A model generated the notes under the pieces. It did no database searches and was not told the origin of the DNA. It worked only from the letters and a program-made list of their open reading frames with translations. Below are positions 1-12,099 of a stretch of DNA of 64,000 bases, one piece after another (position 1 is the first letter of the stretch; every line of letters begins with the position of its first letter). Position numbers and translations under genes: made by a program. Origin of the DNA: Cristatella mucedo (Eukaryota; Bryozoa; Phylactolaemata; Cristatellidae); the NCBI GenBank assembly GCA_009760855.2, contig WPIO01000028.1:4049501-4113500 (forward strand). Reading direction: 5' to 3'.

Positions 1-420
1 GATTTGCGTCGTGAAAGGCATCAAGAATGTCCACCTGCTCAGCGTCATGTTCCATGTTCCAACATGTCCCATTCCTCCGCTTAAAGACAGCTGGCGACAG
101 AAGCTTTAGCTCTGCATCTCCTCGGCTGTGGAACTCGCTTCCACAATTCTTACGCAACGACAACTACTCTCCTACTGCCGACTATGGCACATCTTTTTCA
201 GCGGTCCTGAGCTGCTACTTCTATGCTACTCACTACCTCAACTGCTCACCTGACTCTGCTATGCTTCCCACTTTCTCTTTGTTGCGTGAGACGAAGTCTG
301 TTGGCTACCGAATGCGTACCGAAAGCCGCTTAGGCTGTGAGTGCGCTATACGAAACTCTCCTGCGTAACACCCACATGGTCTTTATGACTTTGAGGAGTT
401 ACTGACGGAGATACATGTTC
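1..420 (+). mobile_element. LINE family A 3' fragment
   Basis: Encodes CSMFQHVPFLRLKTAGDRSF and PRLWNSLPQFLRNDN, then a Tyr/Cys-rich region, ending CTTTATGACTTTGAGGAGTT and GACGGAGATACA. It matches at least seven other blocks in the window. The 5' part is cut by the window edge. Confidence 0.75.
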
Positions 421-566
421 GATATCATGTGTGTGCAAAAGATTGGCAAACTGCATGGGCTGCACCTGTTTACGAAGACGCGATGGACAACCCCTACGTG
501 TGCTGCAAGGCGGGTGTTATTGGTGAAGCCGCTTCTGGTATCTATGCCTAATTCGGTCGATCATAT

Positions 567-751
567 ATAAATAAATAAAATAAATACTAGCTGATTTAAC
601 AACCTCTTTTGTATAGCGACAGAAGTGCCTTTATGGCTATCACCACCGCTAGCAGCAGCGAGAAAGAATCACCCACCGCAGGACTCGAACCCACAACATC
701 GGGACCGAGGTCGTGAAAAGCATCCACCTTACCTAGTGTGCCATCGCGGCT
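567..751 (-). mobile_element. SINE-1 copy 1
   Basis: Read on the minus strand: AGCCGCGATGGCACACTAGG, B-box GGGTTCGAGTCC, the body with GGTGGTGATAGCC, AGGTTGTTAAATCAGCTAGT and a (TTTA)n tail. The tRNA-like head and T-rich tail define the family. Confidence 0.8.
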
Positions 752-934
752 ATGACGTCACAAGCACATTGTATTGACGGATCAACTACGTGAAATCGTG
801 TTGTCAACATCACACTGAGATAGACTCGTCTCGCCTAACAAGTTTGTGGTTCCCTCAATGCAGAAATTGGCTATCTAGAAGGTGACAATGCGACGCTTTT
901 GTCGGTATAGGCGTGCTTCTTGTACATCGGCCAC

Positions 935-1680
935 CATGTCAAAACCATGTCGGACGATATCGCGATTCGGCTGGGTCTGGATACAGATGACCTGATACGG
1001 CGACTACATGCTCGATTTAGTTCTATTTACAGCCCGGTGCACGCGCTGGCTTTTGCGATGGATCCTTTGTACTTTGATTTAGCGAAGAACATGCGTTCAA
1101 AGCACGGCTGTCCATTCCTTTGGCTTGGTCAAGGATCGCTGAACGAGCAGTGCATAGTCGCTTTGAATCAAATTCCGGTTCAGATGAGCCCGCTCGGACT
1201 CGCTTGCCTGAAGAATTCGCTTATTTTTCGTCCGTAGGCAAAGGCCCGGATTCTACATTAGTCAAGTGCCGAAAGCTTTAACAGGCGCTGATCGATATGG
1301 GCACAGATGATCGATCATGGCTCGTATGGGCAGCTCGCTGCTGCGATACTTGTGAAAATTCACGGCAACCCGTCCGGTGCCGTTGAAGGCGAGCGAAATC
1401 ATAAGACGACAAAGCGCGTGCAATCTAAGTTGCGGATTCGCCTAAAGTGCAGCAAGGTGGAAAAGCAGGTGGCCATCGCGTACAACGGTGCGTTCGCTCG
1501 ACAAGAGCCGGGCTGGCGCCTTTTTAAACAAGCTCTGCACGGCTGCATCCACAGATTCACCTTCTGTCGACGAATCTGACGACAAAGACGAATCGGATGA
1601 AGAGTTCGCCGATAAATTTGGACATGTGAATTTCGGCCATGGACCGGGTAACGTTCTCGTCGGCGAGTTGGCTAAATAAA
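935..1680 (+). pseudogene. hAT transposase relic, C-terminal half
   Basis: One frame gives LIRRLHARFSSIYSPVHALA, FAMDPLYFDLAKNM; after a frame change it gives NPSGAVEGERNHKTTKRVQS and RIRLKCSKVEKQVAIAYN, the pattern of the hAT C-terminal dimerisation region (conserved E/R, then S-K-x-R-x-R-L, then K-V-E-K). An acidic DDKDESDEEF tail follows. At least two frameshifts make it non-functional, and no terminal repeats were recognised. Confidence 0.55.
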
Positions 1681-2257
1681 TCTTGGTTTAAGAGGGTACG
1701 GTGGTTTTCGAGTAGGAACTCAACTAAACGAGCCGCCAGCCAGAAGTGAGAAGAATGAACTGAATAAAGTGTCTTCGAAAACAAGTAAAAAAACAAACAA
1801 TAAAACAGCAAAAAAAGTTTAAAACGGTTTTAAACTTCCAGCCAAAATCCATTTCGTTTTAAACCAGACACTAGGCCAAGGTCGCTGCCCGCTGTAGGGG
1901 TAGGGCAACTGCTCTGGCTCCGCTAGTAGCCCTCTCGCAACTGCCACCTGGAAAAGAAGGGCCGCGACGCATACAGAGCGGCTCCAGAGCTTCCCGGAAA
2001 GCGTGGATTCGGGGCGCAATTTGAGTTTTCTTATCAGATGAGGCTCTCGCTCTCTATTACGGGACTGACAGGGCCGGAGCGGTGCACCCTCGGTGGGCGC
2101 GTTCAGCAAAAATTCTGAGAAAAAGAATCCGTCCTGGTGGCAGTTTCACGGCGCTTCTCTTGAGTAGCGACCCATTTCTTTGCTGTTGGGGCTAAGTACA
2201 CAGCTTGGCAACGCCCCTCGAGGGCGGGGCTTCAGGCTTTCCAAAAGACAGGGTATT

Positions 2258-2436
2258 GGCCGTGAAGGCCCAGGAGGTAAGGCGCTTGCTCTTCAAGACC
2301 AAGGTCGTGGGTTCGAATCCTGCAGTGGACAATTCTTTATTATCAGCTGCAATCGATAGTAATAGCCTTTACAGTAATAGTAATCGGTAGTAATAGCTCT
2401 TCCGCCGCTATACAAATGAGGCTGTTAAATCAGCTA
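2258..2436 (+). mobile_element. SINE-1 copy 2
   Basis: GGCCGTGAAGGCCCAGGAGG, B-box GGGTTCGAATCC and AGGCTGTTAAATCAGCT. The middle carries an inserted imperfect TAGTAATAG repeat not seen in other copies. Confidence 0.7.
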
Positions 2437-2439
2437 TCA

Positions 2440-3620
2440 TTGTTTCGCAAAAAGCTTCAAATCTAATGTCGCAGGCATCCAATTGTTTATAGATGGGCCC
2501 CGAAAGTCCCCACTCGGCGGGCCCAATTCCGGGGGTGCAATCGGTGCTCTGCTTCGGGCAATACAGGGCACTTCGGGCACAATGACATGAATCAATTTTC
2601 TAATGGCCTGTTTCCGGAGGCTGAGTGCTTTCGCCATGGGGGTTCAAGCTTTTTATTTCAAACTGTAACTACAAAGATTTTATCTGCTGTATTGACTGAT
2701 GAATTGAAGTTTTCCAATCCAAACGCAGCGCACGACACGGGTGCTTGTCTTCTTTGCAGCAATCGTGACAAATACGTGTGAAGCTAGCGCCTCGGAGCCT
2801 GGCGCTGATGAGTCGTAACCTCTGCACCATTACGCACTGGTATGCCGAGGGTAGAAGAGTACGGCAGCAAACAAGAACGTCCGAGTCGGAACAGCAAGTC
2901 CCTGCTCTTGACCTTAAGGCGGAATATTCCAAGGCCACGGAGAGGCTATACGTATGCAGCACCGGTCAGAGCGCACAACTGATAAAGCACCGCTTTTTAT
3001 ACTGTCTAAGATCTAAATGGTAGTCGACGGCACATCCAACTCCTGATTATTATTATAATTCAGGAACCACTAATAATTGCAAGCTCTGATGTAATCTGAC
3101 CGATTTAGAATGCGCCCTTTTCAGCATCCGTGTTGGCTGCAGGGATTAGAGGAAAGTTTCGGAAACGCTCCGGGAGGCACCGTTTTGGAGCCGGTCTTGC
3201 GACAAGCGGGTTAAAGCGAGTCCGTCTGAGTCCCTTGGCTACGGGGTTTCCAAATATTTATTCTTAAAATCAGCTCAATACCTCGATTTGTAAGTGCGAC
3301 CAACCGATACTTGCCATAGCAAGTTACCGAGGGATTTTAAAACTTAGCTGCGTTGCATCTTTTTGCTCGAGCCTGAGGCCGCAGTTCTCTATGAAGGAAA
3401 AAGATTCGCCCTTTTTAATAAGCTGCAAACGCTTCTCTTTTATGGGTCACAGTCACAGCTTGAAGTTAACAACTGATAGTTTAATAAGGTTTATTAGGAA
3501 TACTGTGGGGAGGTCCAGACAATAATTATTACTTTTTCCATACGATTGCATGGTTAAAATAAGGAAACGGCATCTATATTAAAGGTTTAGCCCTCGCTGA
3601 GAAATTCATGTCGGCGGGCC
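2440..3620. other. Intergenic, no gene supported
   Basis: Short open frames only (the longest is under 100 codons), with no splice-framed exon or known domain. Nothing recognised. Confidence 0.6.
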
Positions 3621-3626
3621 AGTGCA

Positions 3627-3925
3627 GTGTAATGTAATGTATCTCCGTCTGCAACTCCACAAAGTCATAAAGACCACGTGGGTGTTACGCATGAGTGTTT
3701 TGTAGAGGCGCACTCACAGCCTAAGCGGCTTTCGGTACGCATTCGGTAGCCAACAGACTTCGTCTCACGCAACAAAGAGAAAGTGGGAAGCATAGCAGAG
3801 TCAGGAGAGCAGTTGAGGTAGTGAGTAGCATAGAAGTAGCAGCTCAGGACCGCTGAAAAGGATGAGCCATCCATAGTTGGCAGTAGGAGACTGTAGTTGT
3901 CGTTGCTTTAGAAAGTGCTAGAGTG
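3627..3925 (-). mobile_element. LINE family A 3' fragment
   Basis: A TGTAATGTAATGTATCTCCG start on the plus strand, then AAAGTCATAAAGACCACGTG and the reverse complement of the conserved 3' block, truncated near 3925. Confidence 0.75.
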
Positions 3926-4341
3926 AACAGTAATTATCCCTTAGCCTAACGTCGCAAGAGCACAATTTTCTAACATGCTTTAATGCCAGGAGACGCATTC
4001 AGATTCGCGGTCTGGCCTCCATTAAAGCCACCCAGAAGTGTAAATTCTTACTCCAAGAAACAGAATATCTGTAATAAATTGGGAATTTATTAGCTACACA
4101 AAAATAAGGCTTTGGTTTTTTACTCTATTTATGTTCAGAGCAAGGATTCCATATCGGAATACGCGTGTCTGATTGCATGAATTTTGGAATCGAATCATTT
4201 TTTAACCCCGTTCTTGGACACGCGTTTGGCCATCCCTACTTTTCCGTGTTCTTGTGCTTCTCTGCAAAAGAATATAAATGATTAATCGTCTTAGATTTTA
4301 GGCTCAAAAGTACTGAACTTTGATAGTGTAGCAGTTATATC

Positions 4342-4505
4342 AAGTGGCACAAAGCTGCCTAATGAGGCACTCGGATTCCATGCCCAGGCCTTGGGTTCGA
4401 GTCCGGCAGCAAGCTATTCTTCATTTGCCTCTGCAAGCCGGGGGTGAAGGTGTGATAGTCGCTAAAGCTCTTCTGCCACTGTATAAACAGGGGAATCAGC
4501 TGACC
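4342..4505 (+). mobile_element. SINE-1 copy 3, diverged
   Basis: B-box GGGTTCGAGTCC, CTCTGCAAGC, GGTGTGATAGTCGCTAAAGC and an AATCAGCT end. The head is strongly diverged and lacks the long hairpin. Confidence 0.55.
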
Positions 4506-4529
4506 TTGGACGTTTTTACGTACATGAGG

Positions 4530-5900
4530 CTTCGTCCTTGAAAGCCACGGCCGTGACCCTTTCCCAAAGCTAGGTTATGTTATCGAAGTTGAGCCGCCGA
4601 AAGTCTGTTTAAAGTGTTTAATGCTCCACGAATGAAGTCGCTATCTCATTTCATCCTGTCGGCTGCATTTTAAGCTATGATTAAGTCGCAATTCGATGAG
4701 CCATGATTGCAATTAATCTCCAATCAAAACTTCTGAGCTCACAGGCTCCTTTGAATTTAGCCGATTTGTGCGAAATTTCTCACTATTAGTGCGTGCTACT
4801 ACGATAGCATATCATTCTACCGGAATTCGACATAGATCAAAATATGTAAGGATAGTCGAGTCCAGATCAGATTCCTGGCACCGGTGCTATCAACTTGTGG
4901 CGTTTCAGAGTTTTCGAGGTCCTGAAATTACTTCAGCATAACCAGGCGATCGATAACGCAAGTTTTTGAATTGCTGAAGGTCAAAATGTCCGTGACTTTT
5001 CTTATTCAAAATGTGTGCCGAGGTTTTCTGTACAAAAAATACTTCGCTGACGTGTCTCTTCCTTAAGGATCGCTCTCGTTAACTTATTATTGAATATTCG
5101 ACAGTCGGCCCTATGGAATATCGTGTTTTGTTTTGAAACTACCGAGCATGCATAAATTTATAAATTAAGTTTCGAGGGTTTGATCTCAGCTTCCAGCTAG
5201 AACCCTGTTCCATTAACTCCGGAACGGTAGCGTGTGCCGTGCACACGATAGAAATTTCTGAATTATCGATGTGGGAGCATTACCTACTCGGCATCCGCTG
5301 CGAACGAGCGGCGTACGTGCGGTATGTACAGCTGGCATGGCTATGCTGCAGACGGTAGTTATACTGGCAGTGCAGCAGACGGTAGCTTGTCTGGCTGCAC
5401 TGGCTGTGAAGCTGACAAGCTGCTTGGCCAGTACAGTCAGAGGCATAGCAAGGGGTGGGCAGGGGACAGACGTCCACTGCAACCAAGGTCAAGGGGCGCC
5501 AAAAGTAAAATGGATTGAGCATATTTACAAAAATATTTCATGCAAGAATACCAGTCACGATTTCAAGCAAGTCCTTGTTTCAATAGACTTGAGTATTGCT
5601 GGCTGAGCTAGTTCGGCGTGCTTACAGACTTATACCAAGCCATGCTCTGCTGGTGTGCCAGCCAGGTACTCATGCTAGAGCTCATTCGATCCTTGCAATG
5701 TTGTTGACAGGACATTGGCTGACGCTCAATCAGACTGTTCGTCGCCAAAATAGTAAGTTTTAGAAAGCGATTAGTGAGAATGTTTATTTAGATTTTATCC
5801 TACGTAGAGTCACTGTGTGCATCGAGTCTTCTCGCGACAGCATGTAGACAACGTCGGCACTTCCAATCTTCCCAAGCCTTTCCTGTCGAGCTCCCCTAAG
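4530..5900. other. Intergenic, no gene supported
   Basis: Unassigned. Around 5330-5400 a short imperfect repeat (GCAGACGGTAG) occurs twice. The 111-codon open frame there has no recognisable domain and runs on both strands, so it is treated as chance. Confidence 0.55.
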
Positions 5901-6184
5901 GCTCACCTCCTTCCTGCAGAGATTGAGTCAACGGTGTGAAGGTTAGTATTATTCCCGACCAGTTTCCGTAAACTGCATGGTCACTCCGGCTACCGTGTAC
6001 TTTTGTACATTTATCGGTCGCCACAATCCTTTTTCCGAAGACGTGGGAGGAAAGAAAGCACGTGGTGCCCAGTCCAGAAAAAGAGAACTTAAGGAGAAGA
6101 AATAAGCAACAAGTCCAGCAAGATGCGCGAAATTGTCTTGAAGAAAGCAAAGCTGAAGAAAACCTTTTTCTTTCATGAGCGTCG

Positions 6185-6770
6185 CTGTTGCCACATCTCC
6201 ATTTCTTGCCGACCTGTGCTGGCTTCCAGTTTGGCACCGCATTGCTTTCAAGGTTTTGTCGCTCACTTTTAGGTCTCTTCATTCCTTGGCTCCAGCCTAC
6301 CTATCAGATCTAATCCCCCACCAGGCTGAGCATCGTACTACCCACTTTTCGGAGTCCAGTTGCTTATCTATACCTCGTAAAAACCTCAAATCCTTCGGAG
6401 ATCATGCTTGTAGTTCGTATGCTCCCAAAGCCTGGAACTCTCTACAGACTTGGGTCATGGCATCTCCTGACTTGACCACATTTAAAAAGAAACTGAAAAC
6501 GCATCTATTTACCGCAGCATTTAGTGAGTCCTTGTGATTTGACCTTTATGTGCTTATGCGTGCTGACACTGTGCATGCTGCCACTAACCACACTTGCATG
6601 CTGACACAGTGTATGTCATCCCTAATCCATGTTATTCTTGTTGTTTATTGAGCATATTACCACATTCATTCGATCGTGCTTCGTTTGCAGCAAATATGAA
6701 GTCCCTAGAAAAAGATTGAGTTCTCTGAGAGTGCTATATCAAATGTATAAATATTATTAATCTTATTAAG
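6185..6770 (+). mobile_element. LINE family B 3' fragment
   Basis: Encodes the RT C-terminal region ([40 protein letters not shown]), then the 3' UTR with GCTGACACTGTGCATGCTGCC and a decayed hairpin tail with ATTATTAA at about 6750. The frame of 120 codons is still open. Confidence 0.8.
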
Positions 6771-6774
6771 AACA

Positions 6775-7550
6775 ATGAAGACACACAAAAACACCAGAAA
6801 AAGGTCGACAGTCGCAGAGGGAATCTGTAAGAACAGTTTGAAGATGACAAAAGTAAGCAGGACGAAGACAATGATAAAAACAGGGAAGAGGAGTACAAGA
6901 GCGATGGCAGAAAGCATGACAACACTGGAGAAGCACTGGCTCTACTAGGTGAAAGCAACATGGGGAAAAAAAGAAGCTTCGCTCAATGAAGACGAAGGCA
7001 GTCAGCACCAGTTGGGCCAAGGGGTGCAAGCACTACTATAAGAGTAGAAGACGCGGCATCTACCGCAATTTCCTAAGTGCTAAGCCTGAATGACAGTGGC
7101 TATCTGAATTTTGACCAAAACTCGGTTTTACACGTCATCCTGAACTAATACTACGAGGATCAAGCCTGTTTCAGAACAAAGAAGGTCCATTTGCTGAGAA
7201 AGCTGGTCGAGCCATGAGCACAGCTTAGTTCAAGAGGCAACTTGCTAATGGGCGTGAAGTTAGCAGGACCTGGTTGGTTTACTCTCCCTCAAAACCCTCG
7301 GAATATTTCTTCTGCTGTTTGCTTTCCCCTATGTCCACCCAAAATTACCGATCGTCTCTTGAATTGGCAAATGGGTTTAGCCAGTGGAGGAAACCTGAAA
7401 ACTAAATGCCCGTGAAAGCTGCCCTTCTCACTGCCAGGCTTTCACCACATGGAAAGAAACAGAGAGAAGACTTATCGCAGAAAGTGGAACAGACACTTGT
7501 GTTGAGGCGCAAATCCTATCGGAAAAACAACGATGGCAAGACGCACTAAG
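6775..7550. other. Intergenic, purine-rich, no gene supported
   Basis: A purine-rich plus strand at 6780-7020 gives pyrimidine-biased open frames on the minus strand with Ser/Cys/Leu composition, an artefact. Nothing else is recognised. Confidence 0.55.
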
Positions 7551-7554
7551 ACCC

Positions 7555-8007
7555 ACAAGGCCCGCCACGGCTTGGCTCCTTCGTACCTAGCTGAACTGCT
7601 GCATCAGTTTCAGCCTGTTCGCTCCCTCAGGTCCTCTGTGGGGACAATAAATTAGCTGTTCCATTCCTCCGCTTAAAGACCGTTGGCAACAGAAGCTTTA
7701 GCTCTGCAGGCTGTAGACTGAGGAGCTCGGTTCCACAATTCTTACGCAACGATAACTACTCTCCTGCCAACTATGGCACATCTTTTTCAGCGGTTCTGAG
7801 ATGCTGCTTCTAGGCTACTCACTACCTCAACTGCTCTCCCGACTCTTCTATGCTTCCCACTTTCTCTTTGTTGCGTGAGACGAAGTCTGTCGGCTACCGA
7901 ATGCGTACCGAAAGCCGCTTAGGCTGTAAGTGCGCTATGCAAAACTCTCCTGCGTAACACCCACGTGGTCTTTATGACTTTGTGGAGTTACAGACAGAGA
8001 TACATAA
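7555..8007 (+). mobile_element. LINE family A 3' fragment beside a hAT relic
   Basis: CACGGCTTGGCTCCTTCGTA to CAGACAGAGATACATAAG. The coding part is frameshifted. Its 3' end abuts the start of the hAT relic at about 8010. Confidence 0.75.
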
Positions 8008-8009
8008 GG

Positions 8010-9290
8010 AGAGTTCTCAGCTGCATCAAGTTCTTAGTTTCTCGAAATCTGGAATTGGGTGGTCACCAGAAAGAGTGTTTTGGCCTGGCTGGTGAGAAAA
8101 ATATTGGAAACTTCTTGGGACTTTTTCATCTCTTGCAAAGTACGATCTTCTTCTGCAATTACAGCTGGACCACGCCAGAATGAATCCGGAGTCAGTCTCT
8201 CTCCTCTGTCTCCTCGAACCCAGAATGAGTTCCTCAGTATACTTGCATCCATCGTCAGAGACAAGCTACTCTGTGACATTCGGCGAAGCAAGTATTATAT
8301 AATTATGTTTGACTCAACTCCTGATTCGACACACCGCGAGGAGATGTCTGAAGTCATTAGGATATGCTAATGTCAATTTTGCCAACAAAGTAGTCATCAT
8401 CAAAGAGTCTTTCTTTGGCTTTCTTCAAATCTACGCCGTAGATGCTGCAGCAATTGAGGTTTTCATCTTGAAAAACTCGAATCTGATTAAATGTCCTTGT
8501 AAGATACTGGTCGCAGTGCTACGCCAATGCAGGAGTCATGTCTGAACACTTGTCAGGTGTCCAAAAGAGAATGCTGTCCAGAAATGAGAAGGCAGTTTTC
8601 TAAACTGTGATAACCACAGTTTGAATCCAACAGGAGTTCATGCTGCAAGTAAAGATTCCGTTGTCGTGACCTTTTTGGAACAATAGAGAGCACATATTTA
8701 TTCTTTTCAAGATCAACTCTGAGGTGAGAAGAACTGATGAGAGTTTTAGCCATCACTGTCAAACATGACTCTGCAACGTTGGTGGAGCGGCAAGAGTGGG
8801 CGAGGCTGTGAAAGCTATCAATGATGGAGGCTCTGAAGGCTATCAATGATGGAGGCTGTGAAAGCTATCAATGATGGACTGAACAGCTTGCAGGTCTTTT
8901 GGAGCATGTTGGTGGATGGATGTTGATGGAACAGAGCTGTATAAAAAAAATGTGTGACTGTAAAATGCTTCTTGCCACACGTCACCACTCGGCCCCAAAG
9001 ACCCCACTGAAACTCGTGTCTTTCATTGTAAACTATGGAGAAGATGTGTTTCCTAATTTGAAAGTTTCCTTTACAAGTTCTTCTCACCATAGCTGTATCA
9101 GTTGCCAATTTTGAACGGTCCTTTAACAAGCTGAAGATAATCTTGTCTTATTTGAGCGCTTCACTAAGGCAGGATTGAGCTTTTAATTTGGCCTTGTTAA
9201 GCATAGAGAAAAAGCACTGGAAAAAATTGACTCAAACTGTAAGAGACCAGTTTGCCACGTTCAAAGCCAAGACAATTCACCTAAATTAGA
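8010..9290 (+). pseudogene. hAT (ZMYM/DUF4371-like) transposase relic
   Basis: Frameshifted plus-strand translation shows, in order, GGHQKECFGLAGEKN-like, SPLSPRTQNEFLSILAS, IRRSKYYIIMFDSTPDSTHR, NCNHSLN-type and TLRWE-type remnants, and at 9095-9220 VSVANFERSFNKLKIILSYL with ALEKID, the hAT dimerisation block. Order and spacing fit the ZMYM-like hAT transposases. Many stops are present. A 27-bp unit is repeated three times at about 8800-8878. Confidence 0.65.
8798..8880 (+). repeat. Tandem repeat, 27-bp unit, three copies
   Basis: Three nearly identical units built around GGCTGTGAAAGCTATCAATG, inside the hAT relic at the position of the arginine-tryptophan region. It arose after the gene decayed, since it does not keep the transposase frame meaningful. 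Confidence 0.8.
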
Positions 9291-9299
9291 GCTATGATA

Positions 9300-11110
9300 G
9301 CTACCTTGTAACCTTACTATAGTTAATAAAACGGTCTCGACTAAACATTCCTGCTAGAGTGAGTTTTTTGCATTTCTTTTGTGGTGGAGCTATTTTGCAG
9401 CAATTTTTGACAAGCGGAGGAGGCGCCATTTGCAGCTGTGTTCTCGGACGCTGAAAGATCTCACTACGCCACTGAGTATAGCTGGCAATAACTATCGTTC
9501 GAAGCCTTTTGAATCGAGCAGTTCACGCCGGTACCAAGACGCAGCTAGTGAAGTATGCCTGTGCGGCTAAAAGCAGTTTCAACGTCTCGTGTGGCCTATT
9601 TTTGGCATGCGAGACTAAGGATCGGGTTTCATCGTCCGACGTTAGCCCAGTGGAAATGTTCGGTCGTGGTCGCTTTCTGTTCCCAACTAATTGTGGCTCC
9701 TGCACGAATGACGAGAAGTACGGTCGAACCTCAGCAGAGCTAATAAGTTGCTGGAAAGACGTGGCAAGGTCTTGTAATTTCCTGTTTCTGTACCAACTCG
9801 CGTATACATGGTAAAACACTCGATGAAACTGTTACCGGCGGATTTCAGTGTGACCTTAGAGTGTCTTTCATCCTTTTATCGAGTCGCTACTGTGAAAGGG
9901 CAGTAAGCAGGATACAAGAACTTCAAGACTCTTTCTGAGCAGTTTCTCACCATTAGCAACTCTCTCCGATCGCTCAGCAGCCAAATATAGCTAAGATGGC
10001 CGGTTAAACTAGTCTATGAAGCCGGTAATTTAAAGTTGCTCATCGGTGACTGATCGCAAAAACGATGCTTGGCTCACTTGTTCGTGTGAAGTAGCGTAGA
10101 CGGCCATCTGAATGGGGGGGGGGGACAGTTCCCTGCTGACCCGGCTTTCGTGGAAACGTGGGCTCCCGAAGGGGTTCGCCCATCGAAGCGATGGAAGCCA
10201 GCATGGCTAATGTGAGCGACTCACTCTGCACACACGCTCGGCAGAGGCCTTTGTTGTTAGGCTACTGCCTATTCAGTGACGATCGATTCCTGCAGAAGTG
10301 CTCCGTAGCGTTTCTATTCATTATTAGTGATTTTTTCCCAAGCGAACGAGCAGCTCGACTCGCAGCTAGAGTTGTGCGTGAAACGGCTTTCAGCTTGCTG
10401 CGGCGCATTGCAACTAGAACACTGTTCATCCCAGTAATGGAGGTAAGCTATTTCTAACTTACGGATGCGTCTTCCCTGCTGTCGCAGAGGTATGCTTCTA
10501 AAGCACTGCTGGGAGTTGCATGCACTAAGCCCAAGACGCGATGCCTTCGCTGATTAAGAAGTCTATCCTCCAAAGCTATGAGTGGGTCTCTCAGATTTCT
10601 TTAGGATTTATGGCAGCGCAGCAGTTATGCATCCTTTGCAAGCAACAAGAATAATATGAAAGTGAACTGTCAACACTTCCCTGGTGGCGTCGACAACCAC
10701 ACTCCCAGACTGAAGTCCAGAACACCCCGAGTCAAAGTGGGCCCTTGTCCCGGAGACTTTCTTTAGCGAAATAGTAGATGACTGCTTGGCCAGAAAGTAC
10801 TGTAGATGTTTTAGCCACAGTTTACCCTAGGACGAGGTCACCATGCATGAGCTGTGATAGGCGTCCTGTCGATCAACAGCGGAACGTCGAAGGTCTACAT
10901 GCCCATCCATTGAATTTGCAGAGGCTGTACGGAGGGGGCAGCCATTGCGAACGTTCTAGGATTCGCGTTAGACGGGCAGTAGCTCGGCCTTCCAGTCTTC
11001 TGAAGCTTCTTTCCAAAGTCCCAGCTCGCTTGCACTGCGCTTCACTGCATTCCTGTCCACTTCGAGTATTTTGGACGACCTTGCCCAAAATGTCGACCAT
11101 TTGTGTACAC
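9300..11110. other. Intergenic, no gene supported
   Basis: Open frames of about 100 codons at 9509-9819 (both strands), 10158-10457 and 10778-11143 show no known motif. There is a G10 run at about 10114. The last open frame grades into LINE B sequence. Confidence 0.5.
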
Positions 11111-11114
11111 ACAG

Positions 11115-11490
11115 TTTTCTCTGAGTCGTTCGCCCTAAATTGAAATCTTTTGGTGATCTAGCCCTCAGCTCGTGTGCACCTAAAGTTTGGAAATGACTTC
11201 CGGCTACGGTTCTTACCGGTATTTATCTTGCGTATTTCAAGTCACATCTGAAGGAACATCAGCTGTAATCAGCTTTAACTTATGCGTGCTGACACTGTGC
11301 ATGCTGCCACTAACCACACTTGCATGCTGACCCAGTGCATGTCAACCTTAACCATGTTATTCTTGTTGTTTACCGCGCATGCTACCGCTAACCATCCGAC
11401 CATGTTTCCTTTGCAGCAAATGTAAAGCGCCTAGAAAGAGATTGCGTTCTCTGAGGGCGCTTTTTATCAAGTGTGTTATAATCACTATTC
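11115..11490 (+). mobile_element. LINE family B 3' fragment, degenerate
   Basis: Decayed C-terminal coding (FSESFALN, then AAATCTTTTGGTGATCTAGC) is followed by a well preserved 3' UTR and a hairpin tail that ends near 11490. Confidence 0.7.
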
Positions 11491-11659
11491 TTAATACTGC
11501 CTTTGTCCCAGTGAACTTACCTTTGTTGCTGTTCCTGCGTACTCTTCGTGCGAATCTGTGCACGATTCAGAGCATGCTACGAGCATACATATGTCTTGCT
11601 AAGCGGTGGCGATGCGTGTTTTCACGTTTGCTATATGATCCTGGCCTATGCACAATAAT

Positions 11660-11795
11660 TGCTTGATTTTTGCATGCTTGATAGCACGTGCATGTCACTG
11701 ACCCTTGGGCATTGATACGCATGCAGCGAATTGTAAAGCATTCGAATAGAGATTGAGCTCTCTCGGGGCGTTAAAAATATGTATTATTATCGTAA
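11660..11795 (+). mobile_element. LINE family B tail fragment
   Basis: GTGCATGTCACTGACCC, then GTAAAGCATTCGAATAGAGA and a TATTATTAT run: the family B 3' tail in diverged form. Confidence 0.5.
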
Positions 11796-11954
11796 TTTTA
11801 ACATTTTAGGGGCTAAAATTTTATGGGCAAAGCGCAGTAAGTCATGCAAGCTAGTAGGAAGCCCACACGCTCTGTGCTGCTTGAAAAACTAGCTCCGCTC
11901 TGAACAGTACACATGCTGGGCGTATCTGATTGGCTGGTTTTGTTTCCGTTGTAG

Positions 11955-12093
11955 GACCATTCGACAATTTTTGGTGACATGAAGCCCATCTACGGCCTAC
12001 CTATAGGTATCGGCATTGTGGCTTTTTTAGCCGCATCTGTCTGCATCATATGTCAATGCTGCTGCGGCTTTCCAAGCAAAGCAGAGGCTGCAC
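11955..12093 (+). CDS. Orphan internal exon candidate: membrane helix plus CQCCC cluster
   Basis: A pyrimidine-rich acceptor (TTTCCGTTGTAG) is followed by 46 open codons, and a GTAAGC donor follows at 12094. The peptide DHSTIFGDMKPIYGLPIG... contains one clear transmembrane helix (GIGIVAFLAASVCIICQCCC) ending in a Cys cluster, then a charged segment. Cysteines at the cytosolic edge of a helix are typical palmitoylation positions. The exon would be phase 0 in and phase 1 out. No adjoining exon was identified, so a relic or chance is possible. Confidence 0.35.
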
Positions 12094-12099
12094 GTAAGC

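Noticed and set aside
10778..11143. 121-codon frame as a gene
   Set aside because: Its end merges into LINE B coding remnants and no motif is found in the remainder.
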